64,000 nt of DNA from Xylocopa sonorina. Lineage: Eukaryota; Arthropoda; Insecta; Hymenoptera; Apidae. This document shows positions 10,619 to 18,164 of this stretch, one piece after another. Positions within the stretch are counted from its first letter, which is position 1. Each line of letters begins with the position of its first letter. The translations under genes were made by a program, and so were the position numbers. The stretch covers positions 186,001 through 250,000 of the forward strand of contig NC_135209.1 in NCBI RefSeq assembly GCF_050948175.1, written 5' to 3'. The notes below the pieces were generated by a model. It saw only the letters and a list, made by a program, of their open reading frames with translations, did no database searches and was not told where the DNA came from.

Positions 10619-11950
10619 ATGGCAACCCGGACTTCGACAAAAACGCGCCAGCAGACACAGCGAGCCGCCGCGATGGCCGATTCCGAACGCGAAAAACGCA
10701 CTAGCAGAACGCTTGATTTTCAAGACGCTATCGCCGAGCCTCTTCCTAGTACCGCGCAACAAAATACTTCCGCGAAAAATACGAAAACGACCGATCCGAG
10801 TAATGCCGCGTTGCTCCAGCAAATAGAAATTGTACGTCGTGAATTAGAATCTATTCGCAGAACGCCTGATTTAACGCGCGACGATACTGTTTCTCTAGAT
10901 ATTCCTCGGGGAAATCCGCTTTCCGGACATAATTCGAGCTCCGATTTTAATACAAATAGTTCGCAACACGACGAGCTATCGCTTAAGCAGGCCCTCGAAG
11001 CCGTGCCGACATTCGATGGTCAGAACATTCCTATTCTTCAGTTTACCCGAGCGTGTAAACGCGCTTATGAGCTTATCCCTAATGGGTGCGAGCGAACTTT
11101 CACACGCCTGCTTAAGGGAAAACTCAAGGGTCGTGCCTACGCCGCGCTAGAAGACGAGCCATGTTACACAATACTCGAATTAACGGACGTTCTTCGCAGC
11201 ACATTTTGCTCCGTAAAATCAGCTCATCATTATCGGGGTGAACTTGCTAATATATTTATGCGCGCGAACGAGCACATTCTAGATTACATCGGTCGAGTAA
11301 AAGATCTTAGAACCGCTATAATTGATTGCGAGAGGCTTGCTCGACGAGACACACCGGAATCGCTCGATGACGTAGACGCGCTCACTCTACAATGTTTTAA
11401 AGACGGTGTCATTCCGGAAATTCGAATGCAAATGACGATAAATTCATTCGGCACATTGCGAGAAACGTTCGCTCGAGCGCGAGAGCTTTACCAAATGCAC
11501 GAACGTGATTGCAACCGACTAGGTAGATCGCGTGCCGCGCGACCAGAATCGCGCGAAAAACCAGCCGAAATTATTTGCCGAAAATGCAATAATATCGGAC
11601 ATTACGCGACCGAGTGTCGGTTCAGACCGCCATCGCCGTACCGACCGCAGGAATACCGTGACGCTTACTTGCGATCCAGGGACGTACCGCCTCCTACTCG
11701 AGGCCCCGCGTACGAACAACCGAGACAAATCGTAGCCAGGGACGCGCCCAAATTTTGTCGCTATTGCAAGACCCCGGGGCACGAAATAGGCGAGTGCCGC
11801 AAAAGGCAGTACAACAACGCGGTAAATAAAAATTCGGGAAACGACAATGGCCTCCGCACCCGCCGCGAGACAGGTGGCGAGGCCGCGCACCAAGTCCGTC
11901 CTCTCGCCGCGAACAACTCCAACGCGGAAATCGACGAAACGCCGCGATAA
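10619..11950 (+). CDS. gag: Gag polyprotein with two CCHC zinc knuckles
   Basis: A 443-residue structural protein that would assemble the cytoplasmic virus-like particle and package element RNA. The N-terminal 60 residues are polar and basic. A short amphipathic, coiled-coil-like helix follows at about 63-81. The capsid-like region is at about 130-310, including FDGQNIPILQFTRACKRAYE near the start of the capsid. Two CX2CX4HX4C knuckles lie at residues 320-333 (CRKCNNIGHYATEC) and 380-393 (CRYCKTPGHEIGEC), separated by a proline- and arginine-rich linker. The C-terminal 45 residues are polar. The ATG at 10619 is 82 bp after the LTR. The last 121 bp overlap the open pol frame, so Pol is probably made as Gag-Pol by -1 frameshifting. 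The frame is intact. No matrix or myristoylation signal is seen. Confidence 0.93.
   Translation: MATRTSTKTRQQTQRAAAMADSEREKRTSRTLDFQDAIAEPLPSTAQQNTSAKNTKTTDPSNAALLQQIEIVRRELESIRRTPDLTRDDTVSLDIPRGNPLSGHNSSSDFNTNSSQHDELSLKQALEAVPTFDGQNIPILQFTRACKRAYELIPNGCERTFTRLLKGKLKGRAYAALEDEPCYTILELTDVLRSTFCSVKSAHHYRGELANIFMRANEHILDYIGRVKDLRTAIIDCERLARRDTPESLDDVDALTLQCFKDGVIPEIRMQMTINSFGTLRETFARARELYQMHERDCNRLGRSRAARPESREKPAEIICRKCNNIGHYATECRFRPPSPYRPQEYRDAYLRSRDVPPPTRGPAYEQPRQIVARDAPKFCRYCKTPGHEIGECRKRQYNNAVNKNSGNDNGLRTRRETGGEAAHQVRPLAANNSNAEIDETPR
11830..11950 (+). other. gag/pol overlap, presumed -1 frameshift zone
   Basis: The gag frame ends with TAA at 11948-11950. The pol frame, one position back, is open from the codon after a TAA at 11827-11829. 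The 121-bp overlap is where ribosomes would change frame. I looked for an X-XXY-YYZ heptamer in gag phase and found none that fits cleanly; the A-rich stretch at 11824-11832 is close but has T in the wrong place. The protease region is in frame before the first pol ATG at 12022, consistent with a fusion product rather than free initiation. Confidence 0.6.
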
Positions 11951-14900
11951 ATATAACCGGAAAAACTAGCACGCCAAACGTAATTCTAAAATCCGATCTT
12001 CCAATTTCACCAACTCGCTTCATGGTGGACACTGGGGCGGAAATAAATATTATAAAACGTTCGGCTCTAAAAGCATCCGCGCGAATCGATAAGTCCGAGA
12101 TCGTAATAATAACAGGGGTAACCGATGGCAAAACCGCAACCTTAGGGACGGTGAATCTTGTCATTTTCGGTCGCGTCGTTCCTTTTAATGTGGTCGAGGA
12201 TGATTTTCCCCTTAAACCAAGCGGGATCCTCGGCTCCGGGTTCTGTATGGACGCAGAAATCTCTTTCCCAAATAAAATAATCAAATGGAATGGTAAGAGA
12301 ATTCCTTTCGAAGACGATATCGAAACACTCGAGGAACCGTCACCGGACTCGAAAATAAAGCCTCTCCTATCGCCGAAACGTAAACAAGCGCCGCGCACGG
12401 AATCTATTCCCCCTCCGCCGCCGCGCCCGCCGCGTAAATCATCGCCTCCGCTGAAACGCGATGCAGCAACGAAATCGAAGCTTCGAACGCAAGACAAAGC
12501 AGCTTCTCCGAAGTCAGGAGACCGTATATCCATTCCGCCGAGATCAAATATCGGTATCAAGGTCCGCGTAATTAATTCGAACCTCGCGGAAGGTATAATT
12601 CCTCGTATCGATCTTGCGCCGGGTATATTTTTCGAAAACGCTCTCGTCAGAGTAATTCGGGGCAAAGCGGTAACTCGAATAATTAATTCATCCGACCGCG
12701 CCGTCGAAATCGCGTTACCAGAGATCATACTCGAGCCCGCGAAAATCATGACTCCCCTCCACGAGGAGGATAGTCCGTCGCTCTATCCGGTTTTTTCTAA
12801 ATCTACTAAATCTAACGTATCCGCCGTACCGATCGGCTCATCCCAAAAAGGGAAAACTTCTATTTCTTTCTCGAGTCAGACACCATACTCGACAATCGAA
12901 ACTCCTCCTTCGCGTTGCAAAATCGCGAATGTTCAACAGATCTCTTATGCTCAGGCGGTTAAAAATAATGTACAACAGGCGCCGTTAAAACAAACATCGA
13001 AATCCGCCAATCCTTCGAAATCTCGCCTAGACCGAATTCTTAGTCTCCTCCGTCTCGACCACCTCAACGCAGAGGAAAGAGAGCACGTCGTCCGTCTCGT
13101 TCAAAGCACGCAGGAGCTTTTTCACATTGAGGGGGATAAATTAGGGCATACGTCAGCAACCACGCACAAGATTCCAACCGTCGACGACCGCCCCGTCAAT
13201 GTGAAACAATACCGTTTCCCACCAGCTCATAAGGAGGAGATTCGACGACAAGTCGACAAATTTTTACAAAATGGTGTCATCTCTCCGTCAAAATCACCAT
13301 ATAATTCGCCATTGTGGGTTGTCCCAAAGAAACCGGACTCCTTGGGCAACAAGCAATGGCGCGTCGTCATCGACTACCGCGCACTCAATGAGAAATCTGT
13401 CGCCGATGCCTATCCCCTCCCTTGCATTACCGAGATACTTGATCAGCTCGGGAGCGCGAAGTATTTTAGTACATTCGATCTCGCGAGCGGATTTCACCAG
13501 ATCCCAATGGAGCCCGCCGATGCTCCCAAAACCGCTTTTTCGACGCCTCACGGGCATTATGAATTTAAAAGAATGCCATTCGGATTAAAAAATGCGCCAG
13601 CAACGTTCCAACGACTTATGGACAATGTCCTGTCCGGTCTCCAGGGGAACGAAATTTTCGTCTATTTGGACGACATTGTTATCTACGCTAGCTCTCTTCA
13701 AGAACATCGACTTAAATTCGAGAAATTAACTCAACGGCTCAAAGAAGCTAATTTAGTATTGCAGCCGGATAAGTGCGAATTCTTGAGGGGAGAAGTAAGC
13801 TATTTGGGTCATATTATCAGTGAGCACGGTGTAAAACCTGACCCTGCGAAAATTAGCGCCGTCAAAAATTTTCCGCGCCCGCGCAACGCGAAACAGATCA
13901 AACAATTTCTCGGGCTCGCGGGATACTACAGGCGGTTCATCGCAAATTTTTCTAATATTGCTAAGCCACTTACAAATTTGTTAAAAAAAGACGCGCCCTT
14001 TGTATGGCGTAACGAGCAAGAGAATTCATTCGTCAAACTCCGAGATTGCCTATGCGAAGCGCCTATCTTGCAGTACCCCAACTTTAAACAACCATTCGTG
14101 ATAACGACCGACGCGTCCGCCGAAGCTATTGGTGCTATCTTGAGTCAAGGACCAATAGGCCGCGACTTGCCAATCGCGTACACGTCGCGACTGTTAAACG
14201 CTGCGGAGAAAAACTACTCCACGATCGAGAAGGAGTGTCTGGCGATTGTCTACGCCGTCCATTACTTTCGTCCATACATATACGGTAATCAATTCAAACT
14301 CGTTACCGACCATCGACCGTTAGTGTGGATGAATTCGGTCAAGGACCCGTCAAGTAGACTCGTACGGTGGAGGCTTAAGTTAGCGGAATTTGACTACGAG
14401 ATGGTCTATAAAAGTGGAAAAACGAACCTTAATGCGGACGCATTGTCGCGGAATCCCGTTCAAATTTTTCCGCTCTCGTATTCAGAAAACTCGGAGGACG
14501 ACATCTTCGATGTGCCTCCGGAAACCCGTAAAAAGTATACCACACTAGCGCCTCCTCCTACTCCGGTAACATCAGAACCTGAATTACCGACTCCAGGCAC
14601 GTCCTTCCGTACCAACACAGCAGCACCTCCGCAAGCCGCCAGCGACAGCACCGACTTTTATACTCCTGCTCCAAATGAATTTATCCGACGCGAACCTCTA
14701 TTTAATTTCAGCCGTGACGCATTATCAACGCGACGAGACAATGTAGTTGTCTTCGTCACGCAATCTGGGCACCCCTATGACACGGGCGCCAAAGATCTAG
14801 CGAACGCTGAAAAATTCCTCCTAAACAAAAATCACGTCCTTACCAAAGCCAAAGTCATAAAAATCGGAAACGAATTCCAAATCCAGCTTCCAATCGTCGA

Positions 14901-15507
14901 ACATTCCACCAGATCAATCAATTTCCAGACCGTAATAGAAACATTTAGATCCTTGTGCGACGTTGTAAACGAATTACAATTACAAACATTTAGTATCGCA
15001 CAAACCTATCTAGACTCCGTATCCTGGTCCCGAATCCAGAAAATCCTTCAGGACCTGTTTTACGAAACAACTGTCCAGATTACGGTCTGCCAGGGCCTCA
15101 TTAAAACCCCTTCGGTCGAAGAGCGACTGAAAATAATAAGGGAAAACCACGACTCCCCTGTGGGAGGTCACAAAGGGGTTAATAAAACTTATTCTCCCAT
15201 CAGACAACAATACTTTTGGCCAAACATGAAAACACAAATACAAGAATATATTGGCAAATGTAAAAGTTGTCAGACAGAGAAACTGGTCCGGGTGAAGACC
15301 AGACAGCCTCTCACTTTAACCGACACCCCTGGCAGGGCATTCGATAAGATTTCAATGGACGTAATGGGTCCTCTTCCCGAAACTTCCGACGGTTATACAA
15401 GTATCCTCACGATCCAAGATCTCCTCACTAAATACTCAGTCGCAGTTCCTCTCAAAACCACCACCGCAGTAGACATTGCCGATGCTTTAATAAAAGAATT
15501 CATTTGA
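11830..15507 (+). CDS. pol: Pol polyprotein, 5' part: protease, RT, RNase H, integrase N-terminal part
   Basis: Residue numbers count from the first ATG at 12022, although the frame is open from 11830. The aspartic protease has DTGA at residues 3-6 and ILGSGF near 70-75. A proline-rich linker lies around 130-145, then a block containing IPPRSNIGIKVRVINSNLAEG seen in insect gypsy proteins. RT begins near 394, with the YLDD active site at 548-551. RNase H starts near 690, with its first catalytic Asp at 697. A long variable spacer follows. The integrase zinc finger has His1043, His1050, Cys1080 and Cys1083, and the first catalytic Asp is 1113 (SMDVMGP). The frame stops at 15505-15507, before the second integrase aspartate. 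Compared with related proteins, the conserved Cys-x-Tyr-Gly-x-Pro stretch is absent at the break. The enzymes would copy genomic RNA to DNA inside particles and insert it in the nucleus. Confidence 0.93.
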   Translation, partial: KFGKRQWPPHPPRDRWRGRAPSPSSRREQLQRGNRRNAAINITGKTSTPNVILKSDLPISPTRFMVDTGAEINIIKRSALKASARIDKSEIVIITGVTDGKTATLGTVNLVIFGRVVPFNVVEDDFPLKPSGILGSGFCMDAEISFPNKIIKWNGKRIPFEDDIETLEEPSPDSKIKPLLSPKRKQAPRTESIPPPPPRPPRKSSPPLKRDAATKSKLRTQDKAASPKSGDRISIPPRSNIGIKVRVINSNLAEGIIPRIDLAPGIFFENALVRVIRGKAVTRIINSSDRAVEIALPEIILEPAKIMTPLHEEDSPSLYPVFSKSTKSNVSAVPIGSSQKGKTSISFSSQTPYSTIETPPSRCKIANVQQISYAQAVKNNVQQAPLKQTSKSANPSKSRLDRILSLLRLDHLNAEEREHVVRLVQSTQELFHIEGDKLGHTSATTHKIPTVDDRPVNVKQYRFPPAHKEEIRRQVDKFLQNGVISPSKSPYNSPLWVVPKKPDSLGNKQWRVVIDYRALNEKSVADAYPLPCITEILDQLGSAKYFSTFDLASGFHQIPMEPADAPKTAFSTPHGHYEFKRMPFGLKNAPATFQRLMDNVLSGLQGNEIFVYLDDIVIYASSLQEHRLKFEKLTQRLKEANLVLQPDKCEFLRGEVSYLGHIISEHGVKPDPAKISAVKNFPRPRNAKQIKQFLGLAGYYRRFIANFSNIAKPLTNLLKKDAPFVWRNEQENSFVKLRDCLCEAPILQYPNFKQPFVITTDASAEAIGAILSQGPIGRDLPIAYTSRLLNAAEKNYSTIEKECLAIVYAVHYFRPYIYGNQFKLVTDHRPLVWMNSVKDPSSRLVRWRLKLAEFDYEMVYKSGKTNLNADALSRNPVQIFPLSYSENSEDDIFDVPPETRKKYTTLAPPPTPVTSEPELPTPGTSFRTNTAAPPQAASDSTDFYTPAPNEFIRREPLFNFSRDALSTRRDNVVVFVTQSGHPYDTGAKDLANAEKFLLNKNHVLTKAKVIKIGNEFQIQLPIVEHSTRSINFQTVIETFRSLCDVVNELQLQTFSIAQTYLDSVSWSRIQKILQDLFYETTVQITVCQGLIKTPSVEERLKIIRENHDSPVGGHKGVNKTYSPIRQQYFWPNMKTQIQEYIGKCKSCQTEKLVRVKTRQPLTLTDTPGRAFDKISMDVMGPLPETSDGYTSILTIQDLLTKYSVAVPLKTTTAVDIADALIKEFI

Positions 15508-15510
15508 AAG
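15502..15510 (+). other. Inactivating frame break within integrase
   Basis: The upstream pol frame ends in Glu-Phe-Ile and then TGA at 15505-15507. Integrase resumes at Lys-Gly-Ile-Leu in the frame whose codons start at 15507. Frame arithmetic needs loss of 3n+1 bases (or gain of 3n+2). About six conserved residues expected here are missing, so a deletion of about 16 nt is the simplest explanation (inference). The lesion separates catalytic residue one from two and three. Confidence 0.85.
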
Positions 15511-16442
15511 GCATACTCACGGACCAAGGTACGAACTTTATAAATAGCTTGATTAAAGCCATAGCAATCAAATTCCGTATTAAACAATACAAGTCCACTG
15601 CGTTCCATCCACAGACAAACGGGTCCGTTGAACGATCTCACCACGTCCTGGCCGAATATCTGAAGCATTACATAGAGTCGAGTAACGATTGGGTGAATTG
15701 GTTACCGTATGCAATGTTTTCATACAACACCAGTGTGCACGAGGGTACATTATACACCCCACACGAACTAGTGTTCGGCAGGATAGCTAGGACGCCGTCA
15801 GCCACTCCTTTTCAGGACAGCTCTGATAACGAAACTTATAGCGACTATCTTATACAACTTCAGGAGAAAATCTCGAAATCTCAAGATTTGGCTAAAGCCA
15901 ATCTAGACAATGCGAAACGCCGTTCTAAATATTATTATGACCGAAATCTCAATGTCCAAAACTTCGAGGTAGGCCAATGGGTCTATCTTTTAAAAGAGCC
16001 GAACAAACATAAGTTCCAGGCACAGTATTCTGGACCGTACCGTATCCTCGAAATTTTGGGCAATTGTAATGTTAAGCTGAATGTAAAAGGGCGCCATAAA
16101 ATTGTTCATACGAACAAAATCAAAATTTGTAAACGAATAGTATGCAGAGTGTGGATGCTAGTGAAAGAAAAGTGCGAAAAACTGAAAATGAAGTCAGTGA
16201 GAGCAGTGACATTCAAACGAACGCTGAAAGTGAAAGCGACGAAAGTGCCTGCAATCCGAAGGAAGCCCGCAGTCACGGTCCAAACTCCAAACGTTATCGC
16301 CAGGATCAACCAGGCGAAAAACCTCAGATTCCACAGCATCCAGACGACAGGACCAAGAGAAGGATCCAGCATCCCGAAATCTACCCAACAGACAAGAGAT
16401 CTCGGCATGGCCGAGATTCTTTTTCCAAGGGGGGTGGTGTAA
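15504..16442 (+). pseudogene. pol: Pol 3' part: integrase core C-terminal half and GPY domain (frameshifted)
   Basis: This is the downstream remainder of integrase, open for 312 codons in a different frame from the rest of pol. Counting from codon 15504, TDQGTNF holds catalytic Asp 7 and GSVERS holds catalytic Glu 43, with 35 residues between them: the DD35E spacing of retroviral-type integrases. A GPY module (Gly177-Pro178-Tyr179, then a beta-rich segment ending IVHTNKIKI) follows, as in many Metaviridae; it contacts DNA or chromatin. After about residue 210 this frame becomes very basic and may no longer be the native one (see the tail frame from 16142). The stop at 16440-16442 uses bases 3-5 of the 3' LTR. 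There is no ATG start, which fits a broken gene rather than an independent one. Confidence 0.85.
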
Positions 16443-16729
16443 CGTCAGGCGTACCGCCTGCCACCCTCCGGCGTCCACCTCATCATCCCCAGCATCCGTA
16501 TCCGGAGCCCCTGCACACGGGCCACCCGCCGACTCGCCGTCCCTACAGAAGGAGACAAAGGTACGAGAGGGAAGAAGGATGCAGCATGCCGCGCCCACGC
16601 GCGATCTCCACACACGAGGGGGAGGACTTCACCCCGTATTACGTGGGCGAGGAGCTCTCCGACACGTACTGGGTCGAATCCCCAGCGATCACGAAGCCCT
16701 ATACGTACTTCTCGTACATGTGGGATTAG
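16142..16729 (+). CDS. Charged Pol-tail or third reading frame running into the 3' LTR
   Basis: A 195-codon open frame starting at ATG 16142, in a different frame from the adjacent integrase. The first third is rich in Ser, Glu and Asp (SESSDIQTNAESESDESA), followed by a basic, proline-rich segment. It crosses the polypurine tract and continues 290 bp into the 3' LTR, ending TYFSYMWD before TAG at 16727-16729. The LTR part is also open in the 5' LTR. It begins where integrase homology fades, so it may be the true C-terminal tail of Pol displaced by a second small indel near 16130-16145, or a separate small ORF. No known domain is recognised; it is not an env gene, as it has no signal peptide or membrane segment. 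Confidence 0.45.
   Translation: MQSVDASERKVRKTENEVSESSDIQTNAESESDESACNPKEARSHGPNSKRYRQDQPGEKPQIPQHPDDRTKRRIQHPEIYPTDKRSRHGRDSFSKGGGVTSGVPPATLRRPPHHPQHPYPEPLHTGHPPTRRPYRRRQRYEREEGCSMPRPRAISTHEGEDFTPYYVGEELSDTYWVESPAITKPYTYFSYMWD
16427..16437 (+). promoter_or_regulatory. Polypurine tract
   Basis: AAGGGGGGTGG directly precedes the TGTAAC start of the 3' LTR. A purine run at this place serves as the RNase H-resistant primer for plus-strand DNA synthesis. One T interrupts the run. Its position against the LTR edge confirms the LTR boundary. Confidence 0.85.
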
Positions 16730-17489
16730 AATAAGCACACTACTCACCTATGTACATACACACCAACACACACCTCGATTTAAGTGAATATATGTATATA
16801 TTTTATTCATGCACGGTTATGTTCCTTGCACTCGCGCGCACACTCGACGCTCGCGGCTCACGCTTAACGCGGGCCGCGCCCCACTCCGAACGGCCGCCCC
16901 ACCACGAGGGCCGAGCGGCCGCCCTACTCCGACCGTCCGCCCCACCGCGAGGGCCCAGCGACTCGCGCGCCGCGCGACCCGAGGAGGTCGCGGACGCGAG
17001 ATCCGAGAGTCAGTGCTATCTCATCTCCGAACCGACGAGTTCCTAACTCGCCTCCAGCATCCGAACGATGCACTTTCGATCCGAGCAATAGGCTCATTCG
17101 CAACGAGCATTTAGCTCTAATGCATTCGTCTCTATCCATACTCCCATAGCGGAGTCCATTCGATACTTTATACTATTTCTAATTCTCATTGTAATCGCTA
17201 GTCAGTAACTTAGAATTTAGTCAAGTGTATCTAGTATAGTGAAATCATAGAATATAGTTTATTTTTACCAGATTCAAAGTATCTTTATTCGAGTTCAAAT
17301 ACAATTCCTTAATTCTAATCCACGGGTACGCTCGCGATTATTCTAATTCTATATCTCATCTACGATAGTCTTGAGGCTCGACGACTAGAGCGAACCAGCG
17401 CTTAGTTGCTCCATCCTCACTTCTACCGTGTACAGAATATCTTGCGCCTAGGTCGATCCCGGTAAGCTAGAGCGAACCAACGCTTAGCC

Positions 17490-17870
17490 GTGCCGTATTC
17501 AACCGAAGTTCAAGTATTCTCGATGAGCCTTGCACCTCCGACAAAGCGTACACGACGCGCGGGGAGGAGAGAGTTTATTCGCCGTCTCGCTCGGGAATAC
17601 GTGGGTGATGCACCAGAATATTCAATTTCCTGCGTTCGAGTCCTGGTTCCTGTGAAGGAGGTTTCCTTCGCCGCACGACCCATACGAGTCGCCAATCGTC
17701 AGGGCCAAACGCCGATACCTGCCAGCCGGAGTCAACCCGCCTGGACGCTTATTCCCGTAGACGTACCTCCGTTCCAGCCGTACGCCGCCGCCATCCCGGT
17801 TGCGGATCCAAGGCGCTCCAGGTACCTGGAAAGAGAAATCAGACAGCGGAATCAAGCCTTCGCAAGGTAA
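17490..17870 (+). CDS. 126-codon reading frame inside the 3' LTR, unknown function
   Basis: Begins MPYSTEVQVF and is arginine-rich in its first half (KRTRRAGRREFIRRLAREY). It then has a proline-containing part ending RQRNQAFAR. The stop codon overlaps the GTAAGT splice donor, so splicing at AAG|GT would remove the stop and extend the frame into a downstream exon. In the 5' LTR the frame lost 27 codons in frame and gained a stop. No family is recognised. Retained openness over 126 codons and an overlapping perfect donor make it more than trivial, but GC-rich DNA often has chance frames; confidence that it is a real gene is low. Confidence 0.3.
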   Translation: MPYSTEVQVFSMSLAPPTKRTRRAGRREFIRRLAREYVGDAPEYSISCVRVLVPVKEVSFAARPIRVANRQGQTPIPASRSQPAWTLIPVDVPPFQPYAAAIPVADPRRSRYLEREIRQRNQAFAR

Positions 17871-17872
17871 GT
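17864..17872 (+). promoter_or_regulatory. Consensus 5' splice donor in 3' LTR
   Basis: AAG|GTAAGT, with the intron GT at 17867-17868. It overlaps the stop of the 126-codon frame. The equivalent donor in the 5' LTR would be the functional one during transcription of the element. Confidence 0.4.
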
Positions 17873-18004
17873 TTAGTGTTAATTACCGTTTTATCGAGTC
17901 CGAAACGCCAACGAACCCGGTCCGGACGCAATTCGCGTTATTTTCGGGAAGGGTTACGACTTTGTGCCACCGTTGCGAGCGCAGCCGCACCTCGGGACGT
18001 GACA

Positions 18005-18164
18005 TTCTTAAATCGCGATATCGCATCTCATTTCTATGTTTCATGGTAAGATATAATATGGTTTGCGAAGTGTTATGTATTCCTCGTCTACACTTCAAAT
18101 GAATGTAAATGCGACACTTCCGTGCAAGGAAATAGCGTTTGCAGATGTCTACGTATCAAAGCAA
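18005..18164. repeat. Partial satellite monomer at right edge of the transposon
   Basis: Satellite resumes at monomer position 15. The left flank stopped at position 164, so positions 165-174 and 1-14 (24 bp) are missing across the element. The first bases carry the unusual TTAAATCGCG variant, which I noticed elsewhere only in the left-flank monomer (near 8893). Later bases (ATATGGTTTGCG, CCGTGCAAGG, ATCAAAGCAATAG) instead match the monomer at 7657. Confidence 0.8.

Larger units (their letters stand above)
9039..18004 (+). mobile_element. Ty3/gypsy-type LTR retrotransposon, near full length, inactivated pol
   Basis: This is an 8,966-bp element on the plus strand, bounded by direct LTRs that begin TGTAAC and end GTGACA. 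The order is 5' LTR, primer binding site, gag with two zinc knuckles, pol with protease, reverse transcriptase, RNase H and integrase in that order (integrase last, as in Metaviridae), polypurine tract and 3' LTR. No env gene is present. The pol protein includes the extra conserved-looking block between protease and RT that I associate with insect gypsy lineages such as mdg1/412; that lineage is a tentative call. Integrase is frameshifted, so this copy cannot supply all functions. The LTRs differ at about 18 positions by eye plus two indels. Flanks TACGT and TTCTT show no target-site duplication. Confidence 0.95.
16438..18004 (+). repeat. 3' LTR (1,567 bp)
   Basis: It begins TGTAAC directly after the polypurine tract and ends GTGACA, where satellite sequence resumes with TTCTTAAATCGCG. 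It is longer than the 5' LTR because it retains the 81-bp segment at about 17690-17770. It contains the end of the tail frame (to 16729), a TATA-like stretch at about 16789-16809, the 19-bp and 21-bp repeat pairs, the 126-codon small frame and a splice donor at 17864-17872. The low divergence from the 5' LTR implies a fairly young insertion. Confidence 0.95.

Noticed and set aside
16142..16729. Env gene of an errantivirus-like element
   Set aside because: The only frame after integrase is short, hydrophilic and charged, with no signal peptide, cleavage site or membrane segment.
9039..18004. Other open frames in the LTRs and on the minus strand of gag and pol
   Set aside because: They overlap the recognisable coding frames or mirror each other in GC-rich LTR sequence without any known motif; treated as shadows.
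9030..18010. Target-site duplication around the element
   Set aside because: The 5-bp flanks TACGT and TTCTT do not match, and shifting the LTR ends by a few bases does not create a match.
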